DNA from: Hymenolepis diminuta | Taxonomy: Eukaryota > Platyhelminthes > Cestoda > Cyclophyllidea > Hymenolepididae | Assembly: GCA_900708905.1 (NCBI GenBank) | Contig: CAADRB010000003.1 | Location: 207,115-271,114, forward strand | Reading direction: 5' to 3' | DNA length: 64,000 bases | Part shown: in pieces, positions 1 through 13,400 of the stretch | Numbering within the stretch: position 1 is the stretch's first letter | How the letters are laid out: each line of letters starts with the position of its first letter | Translations under genes and position numbers: made by a program | The notes under the pieces: generated by a model | What the model was told of the DNA's origin: nothing | The model's database searches: none | Seen by the model: only the letters and a program-made list of their open reading frames with translations

Positions 1-496
1 GTCACTGGCGAAGTAATCACCGCAAACTCGATATTCTCTTATGCCAATATAATTAATATGCCGAGACAATGCTTTCATAGACTAATCTTATTATTTTGCT
101 CACATTCTCCTTTGCAAAAATGAGAACAATGTTAGCGTTAGAGTACACCTATTCACCTGATACTCTGAACTGTCACCACTTTTCACCTTCATCCACTTCC
201 CGTTTGAACAGTTTGTACTACTCCTTCTGTCCACTTCTGTACACTACTCCTTTAATCATTAAAAGCTCTTGATGCTTTCACTTTTGGATGATACTTTAAA
301 AAACCCCTTCTTCTCATTATTATAAAGTATCATTTAATGTAATTGCCCTATTCAGCTGGTCATTTGTTTTATATTATTTTCCTTCGAGAATGAATGGGAG
401 TGCCGACTTTAATACCAACACGGAAATTTATAAATATGTTAAGAAGTTCACATATAGTCTTTATGTTGATTGAGTTTATCAGGTAAGAGCATTGCA

Positions 497-3400
497 TTAA
501 ATAACTAAGTAGATGAATAAATAAATAATTGTACAGGAATCACCAGATTGGAAGTAGGCTGAACTTGGAGTAGAGGCAGAAGAAACGACATCTGTAAATT
601 AACAACGCCTTGTTTTGAGAATAGGAGAAATTGCAGACAAACACCCACAAGTACAACAAATAACCCAAATCGATAATGACCAAAGAATGAAGAGAGTAGA
701 TGAAAAGAAACAAAGATTTGAATAATAGTGAAATGAAATGAAAATGACAGTGAGCATATGGTGATAATATTGGTTTGAGTTTTAATTAAAAAGCGAGTTT
801 CCTTTCAAATGAGCACAGGCGACGGATGATGAATGGATGTACTTTACCAATAGAAACCGCACTGCTCATTACCTTTTTGACTCATGTATTTTAATAGACA
901 GGGGCAATGGATATCTAAAAGTAAGGTACTCCGATTAGGAGGGGAAACACTTCACGAAGGCGGCATACAAACTTCTCAGCGTCCACTTCAATGAAAATAC
1001 ACATTTGTTCACCTAAGTTGCTATTGGTGGGTACTTTACATGGCAATTTACTTCAACGGGAAAAGTTTCCGGATCTCCACTAAACAGAAACTCGATGTGT
1101 GTCACCCTCCTCTTCATTGATGTGATTATGTCACTCGATATATGTGGGCTGATGCACATCGAACCCATGACCACTGAATATTCCGGCATTTGTTCCAGGG
1201 CGATGATACGCCAGAATGACTGACATTGTTCAGTGGCCAAACAAGTGCTGTCATCTATCTGTGTGTCCCTACCACTCATCCCATTGGCAAATCTCATTGA
1301 TATCCTACGGATCATCACTCTCTCCACAACCCAATCACCATTCATTTCGATTTAGTTCCATGCCCAGGGGAAAGACTTTCAAATTACAAATTTAGCTGAC
1401 CTTGCCACTTCACTCAAGTACCAACTTTCATACAACAGTTCATTTCAATACGAGTTAGGCAAAAACTTCACGGAATATAAATGAAATATATTCTGTTGAC
1501 GCACTCAGGGGTAGAAGGCGATGGGGAGATATAGCCCTTGACGAAGTGTCGTACTTATAATCTAAGGAAGAAAAATTATGCATACACGGTGTTAGATATA
1601 GAGATAGGTATTAATGGACAGCTAATAGTTGGAGAACATCAATCAGAAGGAGATAGTCCATACTATGGTTGATGAGCACAGAATACGATGAAAGTTCAAG
1701 GAGCATTATCTTACAAATATGACGAGTAGGAGATTGTCGTCGAATAGGAGGTGGCACTCGATGACGTGGACTTGAAGATCTGTTCTTCGTAGGACCTAGA
1801 AAAATTAATCTCATCTTTTATGGCAAAACTACGAATTGGTTTTACGAATCTCACCACCTATCCACTAAACAGAATGAATTGGTTGAAATTCTTAAGTGCT
1901 TCTGCGTCCGCAACATTTTACTCACTTTTCACAAAGTTAGGTGTGCAATACAAGAGCTTTTGATAGATTTCGAAGATTAAGCCTAATGAGAAATGAAATT
2001 GCTTTCACCACATCTGGAAAGGCATTCTATTATCTATTATCGAAAATTGATGACGCAGCTCGGTCTGTTCAGAACAGCATGTGTCAATACATTGCTAACC
2101 AAAACGATGAAATCTACTGAGTACCCAATCGAGAGCGAGTGAATTCGCGATTTTAATAGTTAGATTCCCACGAACTTACTTCGAGAATATCTCGGCATCT
2201 GTCGTGGTGAATTATCCTCTAAACAACAAAAAAGCAATTTATTTCACATAGTATGCAACGAAAGGCAGAGACTTTCTCTCCAACAGTGACAATTAATCGA
2301 ATTAAGGAGGGGAATCTCGGCACATTGAGAAAAAGAGTTGGGTGGAGATTACAGCCAACGGTTTCACATGTTAACGCACCGAGAATTACATGGGTTTTGT
2401 GCCGAAAACTCCACTCAAGCATTAAAGGAAGACTGGTGTGGAAAACTAACCCGTGTTCCACGAAGGAGCTATTATTCAAGAGAGGCCTTCCGGCCTACCC
2501 TCTAATCCATGTATATCAATTTAATAGCAATTTAACGCACCTGAAGGCGATTTTTCAAATCGAATGGTCTTTTCTCCCACTGTAAGAAAAGTATTTAACA
2601 ATCGCATTCTCCGTGATATTACACCGGTCGTTCACAAGTGAAAAACCTATTGAAGCATTAAGAACCTTCTCAGAAGCACTTTATTCATTCACATAGGCAG
2701 TGTTGGTTGCGCAATGCAGTTGTAGCATTACATTGATACAGTTGCAGAGAGCATTAGGAATGAGCTGTACTATTTTTATTTCAATCTCCATTCAGCCCCT
2801 TAAATATTTCCATTCACTCCTTTCGAAGTCACTCCACTGTTAACAATCAAATCAGAAAATCAAATCCATCTACAACTGTTGAGGGTCACGTTAGTCGGAT
2901 CAGACTTTCGTGTGCCGATTAGAAATGGTATGTTGTTTAGCCAGTGTTTGGGGTGGTTACTTATTAGATGGTAAGCAGTTCTGCGACTTGGTTAAGGAGG
3001 CACAAAACCCACCTCTTCCAGTTTTCGCATCAATCCACATTGATTTTGTTCGGTTTACTAAAAAGAGGACATTTTAGAGCCTTGGGGAAGAACTGAGAAT
3101 GGGAAATGCCACTGATATGTATGCACGTGTATATGTGTATACGTAATTATATGTGAACGAATTGAAACAACCATATGGAAGTTGAGAAATTAGAACACAA
3201 CTTCCAACATATTTGGGTCCTTTTATCTCGATATTTCTCCTTAGTCACTAAAGTGAAGGATGATAAAAGCTTTCTCCTTTCACTATCTTCACTTAACTCT
3301 TGACGAATTACTAATGAATATTCTACTTTCTCAAACAGGGAATTCAACAGGGAATCGTCTTGAATTCAGTTCGAATTGCAGGCTTTTCTAACTGTCAAGC

Positions 3401-3885
3401 ATTCAATGTAAATTGTGGTGCAAACAAAAGAGGAATGGAGATGGGACCCTGGAGTTAGTGTGTCCCATTTCGAATAAACAAATTGTGGATGTAAGATCTT
3501 GTAGGAGCGATAGGAATCTGTGACCAGTCGCTCCATTTAGAAACAGGAGAAGGTCGGCTGCGTTGTGGCGTAGTGGTGAGCAAAGGAGTCGGCAGAGGGC
3601 GATTTTCTCATAAGAGTGGCTCCAGGATATCTTCCTTTTATCCAAGTGAAGTGTTGTGAACATCTTCTTAGCATGTCATGTCGAAAGGGAACATGTGTGC
3701 TGAGGGCATGGCATCTGACTTCAAATAAATCCACCATCTCAACTCACCAGAATGATTAAAAATAGTGGTGGGAGAAGGGGGAGGGTGGAGGGGGGAGTGG
3801 TGGAGAGGGAAAGAAGGATTGTTTTGTGTAGACTTACCGATCCTTGCACGAGAAGAGGCATAAGTTACATGCATAGGAGGAGGAG
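497..3885 (-). pseudogene. Antisense copy of five 3' exons of the micro-exon gene
   Basis: This is the reverse-complement copy of the exons at 17,080-20,468, with the same splice borders. The exons lie at 3,838-3,885, 2,180-2,218, 1,715-1,795, 1,505-1,561 and about 497-591 (or ending at 535). No copy of the upstream exons (7,458-16,036) lies in this arm, so it has no start exon inside the window. If the arm is real, this is a headless gene fragment facing away from the complete copy. If the arm is an assembly artefact, it is the same locus counted twice. All exon sequences I compared are intact, so 'pseudogene' refers only to the missing 5' part. Confidence 0.5.
3558..3620 (+). repeat. tRNA-like short repeat fragment (SINE-like)
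   Basis: The segment contains TGGCGTAGTGG, an exact match to a tRNA promoter A-box, preceded by GCGTTG and followed by a tRNA-like D-loop. No convincing B-box follows, so it is at best a broken tRNA-derived repeat. Similar segments lie at 14,715-14,785 and 47,955-48,032. Its mirror copy lies at 17,345-17,407 on the minus strand. Confidence 0.3.
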
Positions 3886-4292
3886 CTAACGAAGTTTATT
3901 TAAATAAGGTAGATTACAAATAAACGCAGCACAATGTTTGAAATTAAAATGTGACGCACTTAGAGGTCTTCCTTCCTCCCTACCTTCGTACCCTAAAAGA
4001 AAGCGACAGAAATTAAGAGGAGACATTTGAAGACCCCAGAAACATCTCAATTAAATTAGATTAAATTGACAAGGAGGTAGATTGCATTGTCAAGTTCAAA
4101 ATTCTTTGTCTCAAAGTGATAAGCTGTTTGCATATGTTGGCATTAAAAGTGAATCAGAATATATTGACAAAGTTCAGGTCTGGTGTTGTGGATGTTGCAC
4201 CGTTTGATTCGTGACAAGTAAGTGGAATTGATTTATTGATTTATTTGTCACAGCTCACTTTGAGTAAACTCTTGTCTCTTCCGCTTTGTGAG

Positions 4293-7200
4293 TATTTTTT
4301 AATTTTATTTATGGAGTGATTGATCAATCGTAATTAATCAAAGCGTTCAATAAACTCTGGACTCGTCAAAAACTCGAGAAATAGAAAGTAAGTTCGGAAA
4401 ATGGGACAGTTGACATTAGAACATGAAGCTGTGGAAATATCCAAGGAGCAAAAAGTATGAAGCCTGAATAATTTAGAATAAACTTGGAGAAGGTAAAAAG
4501 GACATATCTGCAATTAATTCTCACTATTATTATTATTATTATTCAACAAGCAAAGAACTTGTCACTTCGTACAAATTCGACCAAAAATCGGTCACCCAAT
4601 CATCCCGCCACCTGTCAAAAAACTCGCCTGACTGTTATTTGTGTGCCTCAGTAAATGCGTAAATAAAGTGTTAGAAACTAACGTAAAATCTTCTCATGTA
4701 TATAATGGGCAATACTACAAAGTAGCGCATATAATGACAAAAAACCTCCAAACATTTTTAAACCTCGACATCTATCTGTTTTGGTAAACTTTATAGAGGT
4801 TAAATGAGTCCATTAGAATGTGCCTTTGCTTTAGAGGTTTATTCACAACGAAACTATTAACTGGCAGTTTAACTAGACTGAAGTAATCTTCTGTGCCCGG
4901 TATTAATAGTTAGACAAATTATGGACGGTGACGTAGTTTTCACTCATTAAAGTAGTTGCCTTGGGATTTTTTGAGTGAAATTAAGTATAGATTACGGATT
5001 TACTAAATACAGAATATTCCATTCAGTAGTATAAAAGCATTCAAATAAAGGAGTATATAAACCGACCTTATTACAATTCGGTGAACTCGTGAACTCGACT
5101 ATGTGATAATCATGTCGACTAGTACTATCCTTCAAGTATCGTGTCTATTAGAAGAAAATGTTCTGAGCTGCCTGAAAAATCGGTTAAATTAATCGTTTGA
5201 TCAGTATGCTCTGAACCCTATAAACATGATTTCACGCGAAAAATAAGTAAAAATCCTGAAATTCGAACATCGGAACGTTAGAATTTGAAGCAGAGAACTA
5301 TATCCATAGAGCAACAGCGTACAACCTGAACCCGAATATCACTTCATGCTTAACGTTATACTTCTACCTGATCCTCTTCCCTAAATCAATTTTGGATTGG
5401 TTAAAGATTAGTCAAATAAATGATTTTCCTGCGAAGCAAAGTCACAAAAATATTTTTCCGCATCGTGGATGGTAAATAAATTAATTAGCGGCTATGTTTT
5501 ATATCAACAGCATCCACTTCTGTGATTTAATATTGGTTTTAAAAATTTATGTGAGTTGCAACATTTCAAAAATTCTCTCTCATTCTCCAAAATTTACGCT
5601 ATTTGTGAATAATTTTACTATGAAATTGGAATTTTATCATGATTTTTAAGGTATTGGGTACTTTTAAATAAATACTTCAGTTACTTACATGCTTTGGATG
5701 AACCACGATCGTGTGGAGGAATGGAAGGTTTGTCGTCTTCATGAATATTATTAAAATACAATAAAATTTTCATTTATGATATTAAGAAAAAATTCAGTTT
5801 CTCGGATGTAATTCCAATCATTGAAATAACAATTCGTATGAACACACTTACAAGGCCAAGCAGTTGCCACTGGAGAGCGTTTCACTATAAACAAAATCGG
5901 TAACAGTGAGCAATTTTTTACTAAAACGGTTGAAAAAACGGTATTTGCGGAGATAGTAGAATAGCTAAGCAAAGTTGAACAATATTTAGCCAAATGGACG
6001 ATGATTCCTTCTCCGGTGAACACTCTAAATTTATTGATTTCCATGGGAAAGCGTCTACATAGACGCTTCTCCGAATTAACGGAATCAACAGATTTTTAAA
6101 TTAATGCAAGCAAAAGTTAACTCATTTCATCGCAGAGAGTTTAGCAATGAAGAGAAAACACCAATGCAAAGTAAAATGATGAAAACTACTAACAGGATGC
6201 ATTTTTTTTTCTTTTGCAGCGAATCAGTTAGTAGAATGATTCGGTAATCACCTACTTCATAATCAGAATGATAGCTAGAGGTCAGTGTTATAGTCAAGTC
6301 AATTCTGGTATCTACACAAACAAAGAGGTGATTTTCGGTCTAGGTTGAGTGTCTTGTTTGATATTTAGAGGTATTAATTGCGTTAATGACAGTGTGAAGA
6401 CAAATGCCATCTGAATTCCACGCTAATTAATTAGAAATTTGCTAAACAAACTGAAACGGTGCAAAAGGGTAAGATTAGAGGAGGATTTATACATACTTAC
6501 AATCAAGAGATGAAAAGGCACGTCTTTTCAAAGGGAAGACTAAATGAGGTAGATGTTATTTGAGTACAACTTTGTTTTAAATTATTTTAACTTAATAATT
6601 TGACCATTTATTTACTGAAAATAAAAGCATTTTTATCACACCTCGGCAATTACGCAAATGCAAAAAATTATGATTAAAAATACTTAATTCTGATGAAAAA
6701 ATAAGCAATTTTTATGGGTAATTTATTTTGAGGTAGGATTAAGTTATTCCAAGGAAGTATAAATATCTTGTGTACTTTAGGTGCATTAATGTTTTGTAAA
6801 TTAAATTAAATTTCAAATTATTATTCGTAGTTAATTAATAGTGATTATCTATTTTAAAGTGTTTTCTAGCATGAGAAAAGTAAATTTCTTAGAGAATCCG
6901 GTTAAACTTCACAGGTCATAAAACAGGAATTAGTGGACTAACCGGGATCTTGTTGACCCTCGAAATAGTGAGGTTTTCTGTAAACCATGGTTTAGAATAA
7001 ATACGTATAAGTATCCAAGGAAGTGATCCGTCAAAGTTCTCAAAGGTTCACTGTAAAGATTAAGAGATAAAAATGCTGGGGAGTAGTTTTATTGTCTATA
7101 GGGTTGATATTTGGGGAGCCAATACCGAAAGCTAGAATCTGTCGGTGACCTTGAAACTACAATGAGCAACAAATTGTCATTGGGAGATTAGGTACCTTGG

Positions 7201-7457
7201 GAGTCTTAGTTACCGTGTGGGTGGCGGATGTGAGAATTTAAAATTCCAGTACTTTATCTACAATTACTTATTTCCACTGAATTCAGTTCCATCGCTAATT
7301 CCCCCATTTCTAATGTGAATATTTTATCCATTTCATTTCAAATGGGAAATTAAATTAAGGAGTATTTCATCGTCAACAAAACGTTAGTGACAGCTGTACA
7401 TAGAAAGATTAAATGCACATGTTGCAGTCAAATCAATTAAGTTTTTCCCTTATTAAA
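4293..7457. other. Non-coding spacer, nothing recognised
   Basis: This is AT-rich single-copy-looking sequence between the left arm and the first exon of the micro-exon gene. It contains a short ATT microsatellite at about 4,525-4,545. No open frame with coding character or family similarity was found on either strand. Part of it may be promoter or 5' untranslated sequence of the gene starting at 7,458, but I see no element that proves this. Confidence 0.5.
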
Positions 7458-10400
7458 ATGTTCTCTTCCGGAACTTACCGGCCTAACAAAGAACACTACC
7501 GGAACGACATTTATCTTCTGTCTAGGCAAGAGCAGAGTAGTTAGGCAATCGATAAGGCTCTGTCTCACCGACTCCCACACCCCAAGTGCTTCTAAATTAT
7601 CAGTTGGAATTAAAGGTGAGCACATAATCAATTCGCCATGATTATCCCTGCACGATTAATAAAAAGGCATCAAATTATTGTTTTTTTTAGAATTATTATT
7701 ACTTTTATTACCCAAAGTAATGCAAAAGATATACAATCTATAATTATGGGAAGCAGTTGATATCGGATGATAGTAAGTCCAAAAAATGCCAAAGAGGAGG
7801 ATGCTGAAAAGATACAGAGAGCAAAATCAGGGAATAAAAGGGTCTTATCTCATTTGATGTTTGGAACTGAGTTATACAATATTTCGTAAATGGGTAGTTC
7901 ATATTTCACAATTCAAATTCCGTGATTTGTCTCCTAGATTACAACAAATGCTTATCTGCAATATTCAGCGCTTTCTGACCGATCTTTTTAATCAAGAAGA
8001 GGCGGTCCTTCCGCTTCATTTTGCCAAATGTTAAAGGAAGCAAAATTTCCTTAGATGATATTCAACAAATTACAGTTTTATAGTAGCAGAAAGAGCTAAA
8101 ATTTTAATATTACAGAGCTCCGTGACCTATGTTCACTCAAGGTGAGTAAGTTTAAATATTAAATTCAAAACTTCCTTTTAAACATTTCTTCTATCTTTTC
8201 TACCTTCTATGTTCAATTATTTAATGTGCCAAGAGCGGTAGTAACGAAAAACGCACATTTTCTCTTCGTTTTCCGGTTGATTCTTTCAGTCGATTGCTTA
8301 GACATATCCAACCGCTGTAACCAAGATACTCAACACAACAATGGTTAGCCTCTCCATGTATATAAAGCAAAGTTGAAATGCAAGTAGGGCGGTATAAACG
8401 CACTGTATTTGTGATTGCATGTTTTATTAAAAAGGTTCATGAATCCTTGCAATACCACACTTATAAGGGATGGGGAAAAACTCATTGCCAAACTTGCACG
8501 GTGAAAAATAATGACCATCAGCAAATTTGGATCAATGGATCACTATTCAAGAAATCTATTATTAAATATTGTCCGAGCAACAGAGCTCAGTGAAAGCACA
8601 GTTACTTGAAAATTCATTCTACTGAAATGCGGTTTGACCTTCACCTGAGTTCTCTATATCGAGAGATTACGGGTTTAGCAAAAAATTAAAAGCTTCACTG
8701 ACTAGTAATAACATTCGCTACTTCACTAAAGATTAGTTGAAAATATGTAATCAGAGTTTACATTGCATGATGTCTAACCAACTCTGCTATGTAAAAAGTG
8801 TATTCGTTTGTCACATCCAGGCATTAATGAATCCAAGTGACGTGATCAATCATTTCATTTAACTACCACTTCTACATGAATTTTCAAAGTAATATAGAAA
8901 CCAAGTTACGAAACTGAGCTTTTGAACATTATGATATTACAAATTGGATCCCAGTGTTGAAGGGAAAATGAACAACTCAATGCTACCAAAAAAAAAACCA
9001 GGTCTCTTGACATTCTAAACTCAGAGCGTACACTAATCAGATCTTTTTATATCCTTCTGTCACCGAAGCCTCCTGAACACTTCTCGTAGCGATTCAACTA
9101 AAAGAGTAGCATTAAACCGGCATTAAACTAGTGTCTTCTTCTCCTTTTCAGAAGTTCGTCAGATGGTTTCACGACGCAGTAGAGCAGGTATGCGGTCAAA
9201 TTTGCCCTCCTTCTAACTTTTCCTATTTCCACCTCCATAAGCAACTTAAATAAGCCTCTTCTTTCTCTAACTTGAGCTAACCTGCGCGAGAGCGAAATAA
9301 CTTGCAGGTCTATCAGATGCTAACAATTTCGAGCAATTGTCAGTCTCTAATTTGTTATACTTGACAATCCTTTTAGTTTCCGAAAAACCGCCAGAAAGAG
9401 TCAGTTCTAATCTCTCCTTCTTCGAAGGTAAACAAAGTGGAAATATTAAAATTAACAGGTGAAATTTGTATTGCAATCTAAAAATACTTGTCACCTAACA
9501 CTCAAATCTCACCTTCGGGATTCTTGTTTTATTCTATTCACTTCTACTCTTACAAATGTTATAATTGACAAGTTAACTGAAATGAGTATGCGTACTCGTG
9601 GGAAGTACTTGGTAAGAAAGTAAGTCAAGGGAAGGGTGACCCCGTGGAGGGAGTTAAAAACACCGATGACGCAGAAGTCGATAGACACATTCGCCGAGCG
9701 AGAAGTTACTAACGTGATGACCATCGGTACGTATTGAATGGGCAAGTGGGCAAGTGGGCATGAGTGAGAGGAGTTTATCTGGAGATGCCTCTTGTGAAAC
9801 TTTGTCAATTTGAGAAGTAGAGCTAGGTATCTCTAAAGATGACTCGTATGATCTCCCACATTGATTAATACTTAGAGACGACGTATCAATCAGAGAAGTT
9901 TCAGAGTGATTATCACTGCACAACTGTATGAAGCATATAATTGACATGTATTAAGTGTTGTGCGTTCTTCGGTGTACGCCGTTGTGAGTGCAACATAGGA
10001 CGAACTTTTGAAGAGGCGTGTTGAATGAGACGAGAGTTCCATGGAAGTTAGAATCACTCATTATGAATCTGCAATGTTATAAGACGACCTCTCGAATCTA
10101 CCACCTCATAATCAACGCCCTTAATATTGGGTCTTCTAACGAAATTTCAGCAAACTTCAATAATACCCTTGCAAATAGGTTGCCTTCATTTAATATTATT
10201 TACTTACCATGACCTAACCCCAAGCTAATAATTTATCACTCATTTTGATTGGGCATTTGGAAGCGAAAACAATGAAGCAGAAAATAAATGTGTTGCCACG
10301 TATTCACTATGTTTCATTTGTAGAAACCATTCTGCCTGGACCAAATATGCCTCTGCAACACTTCCTGCCTCTTCGTTATGAATGTATGAATTTCGTACCA

Positions 10401-13400
10401 AAATGGCCTCTTTCAACTGCATTTTGTTCACTTGATCGGAAGATGGTTGAGTAGTGACTAGTGACTAGTGACTAGTGACTAGTCTAGTGTCTATTGGAAC
10501 TGCACGAAGTGGGTGACAGAGTATTTGACATAGCAAATACTCTGGTGGCAAAACTGGCAGCAGCGCCAATGTCAGCGGAGGAAATGAAAAAGCTGTTTAA
10601 GGGCTGGAGGCTGAGTCACACATGTGGACTCATGCGGCATGAAGTAGGTGGACAAGATAGATAAGGGAATAGAAAGAAGAAGTACTTCTTATGAGTTCAA
10701 GTTCAAGATGAGTACTTCTTCATCTCAACAGGCCTCAGGGACAGAGGTATTTGAGAGCTCTCCACACTCTTGGAACCGTGGTTGGAAGGTGATTGTGTGG
10801 TGGTGGTGGTGGTGGTGGTGGTGGTGGTGGTGGTGGTGATGGCACACAATGCATGCATGCCGGTTCTCGAGAACGTGGATTTGCATTCCTTTTGTAATTT
10901 CACAAACCAATTCAAATTAGTTAGATAGGAGTAGGAATCATGCACATGGAATTGACCATCTTTAGAATGACAGATTTGTACATTTGTTATCCATGTATAT
11001 TTTCGAATCACGTCTAAAATAACTACAGAAAATTGAATTACCAAAGCTTACACACACTGTACACGTCTCTATCCTTCCGTTCGCTCCACTTGGAAGTGTC
11101 ACTAGATTCGTTTATTAATTCACAATTTGGAGTTATTGGAACTATTCTGGTAGAAGGAGAGAAGAATGAAATATCGACTGATGCCAAACATAGGTGCTTA
11201 GCCATTCGGTGTGAATTCAAAGTGGGGACAACGAGAGCCTAAGAAAGTGCACCCAAAAACATGTTTATTTGTAAATGGGTTGATTCATTCTCATCTTTTT
11301 TCAGCTGAATGTGAACTTTGCTCCAACTCGGTTGACTCTTACTACGGTTAGTTCACTCTTGCATGTATTTATTTACTGACATGATAATACCACGTGTAAT
11401 CATATGAGCCACTTGCTGTAGTGATCTGTAATGATTAAAAGTCTTTTGGTGAAGTTTAGATGTCCAAGTAGGCCTATGTGTTAGCCTTTGTTTTGATTAT
11501 AAAGTGTGTGTGTGTGTGTATGTGTGTGTGTGTGTGTGAAGCATTTTATACAGAGTGTGAAGGCCAGAAGGCAGTAGAGGTAAGCATAGGCCTACGAAAT
11601 AATATCGTTTCTTCCAAGTGCTGCATATCCTTTAGCTCTCTCACCATTTCCCTCGAATTAGTGAGTTTTTCAGTCTCTTTGCACTGGACTTCCGTCGATG
11701 TGCTGTTCATTGTTTCATTTGAAATATTTCGTGTGAGCCTAAATATATCATAATCTTTCTTTTCTCCCTTCAGCCCATTCACGTAACCCCTGGCGAAACC
11801 GGACCTCCGTAAGAGGTAACGACCATGGATTTTGTATTTTTCTTTGTCTTCACTGTACCAGGAGTCCCACTGACTATTGTTGCATGTCACACAGGTGGTC
11901 ACTGTCTGTTGGAGCATGTCCACACATATCACCCCATTAATGAACATTTGCATGCGTTTTAACGTGACAAACTATTTGATTCTCTTTGTTCAATAGGGTG
12001 TGCGTAGTTCGGAGTCGAAATCGGACAAAATGGGCAACAAATGAAGGGATTTAAATTAAGTCATTTCCCACTAAAAGAGAGTATTTTGTAGTTTCCGTGG
12101 AGGGGTTTATCTGGTTTAAGAGCTTCGTCAGTTGAACCATCTGGTCATTTTATTCGTAAAGGGAAGGTAACAAATTGATAAAGAATAGTCCTTGGGAGTA
12201 GGACAGAGACAGTGCTTGAAATCGAAGAAAGTGTTTCAGAGTGTCCTGGTTGCAAAATAGCATGTTACTATATATTTTAAGCCAAAGCAAATGAAATCGG
12301 AAGTGAGTAAGTCGGATGTCGGTTTTCGAGAGCAAACGCTTACATTTATTTGTAGACTTTATGGGGCATCTTACCGACGAGATGTGGTTAGGTTGAAGGT
12401 CAGAGATGGCGATAAGTTGGAAAGTTCCCTTATAATACCTAATTTCACTCCCACCTAAGTCTTTCTTCTAACTTCACATGCATTAGAAGGGGAGGATATC
12501 ATTCTATTTCTATAGTTCAATCTTCAAAATGAAACCATTGCAAAGTTGATGAATCCCTTAGATTTTGATAGTTCAAAATATTTTGTCATGATCGGTAGAT
12601 TATTGTGAGGTAAATACAAAATTTGATTGACGTTTTCCACCCTAATTACAAAAGCTTCATCATGTTTTAACCCAATATGATGAAAAATTCATCCATTTCA
12701 ACTCTAAACTTACATCGCCATATCGAAAATACTCCTAATCGAGATTGACACTGTTAGTTCTAGAGTGTTATACTGGAATTCCAACCTATTACTTGAAGAG
12801 AGTGTTTGCGCTCAACCTCCGTTCATAAAAATGCATTGTTGGTGGTGAGTGTTAAGTTATTGACTTAAAATTACTAACAAATAAGGGCTGGAGTTGGGAA
12901 TCAAGTGATCGGAGGGTCTATTTATCAATCAGTCTTTTCAAAACGACATGGAGAAGAGTTCCATTGCAGATGATATTAAATGTGTGTTTTATTGTAATTC
13001 ATTAGTACTTTAATATCGGAATCAGGTGTTCCGCATTCCTAAGGTTATACGATACCTATGGAATGGTCATCTAGCAGTCCTAAGGGATTCGAAAAATTAA
13101 CTTAATTGCAGTTTGGCATCAACTTAGAACTAACACACCTGAAATATGGAGACCAGTCGTGAAATAGTGAACGCGTGTTTTTGTATCTGCTCAGTCATCG
13201 TTCCCTCCTCGTCCAGTCTCACCTCCACCTTTTAGCCTCATGTGGTATTAGAAGGGTGAAGGTTGAAGAGTGGAAGGGTGGAAGGGTGGAAGGATGATCC
13301 AAGATCGTTCCCAATAATCCAAATATTATAGAGAATGGCAAGACATGAAGAGTTCATTTTGATTTCCAGGGCCAGTTTATGGCCGTTTGGATGACAATTT

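Larger units (their letters stand above)
1..4292. repeat. Left arm of a 4.3-kb inverted repeat
   Basis: Position x in this arm is the complement of position 20,965 minus x in the right arm. I compared the ends, the inner edge, several internal stretches and all translated open frames, and found no mismatch and no indel. The arm begins at base 1, so it may extend to the left of the window. Its inner edge is at 4,292, after which the two sides diverge at once. On its minus strand it carries copies of the last exons of the micro-exon gene. On the plus strand I see no gene. Confidence 0.95.

Noticed and set aside
10648..11044. Frames ending in poly-Trp, poly-His or poly-Thr
   Set aside because: They are translations of the TGG microsatellite.
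11546..11953. Open frame of 135 codons on the minus strand
   Set aside because: It overlaps a good plus-strand exon (11,774-11,815), matches no family I know, and has no supporting splice sites. It is probably a chance frame.
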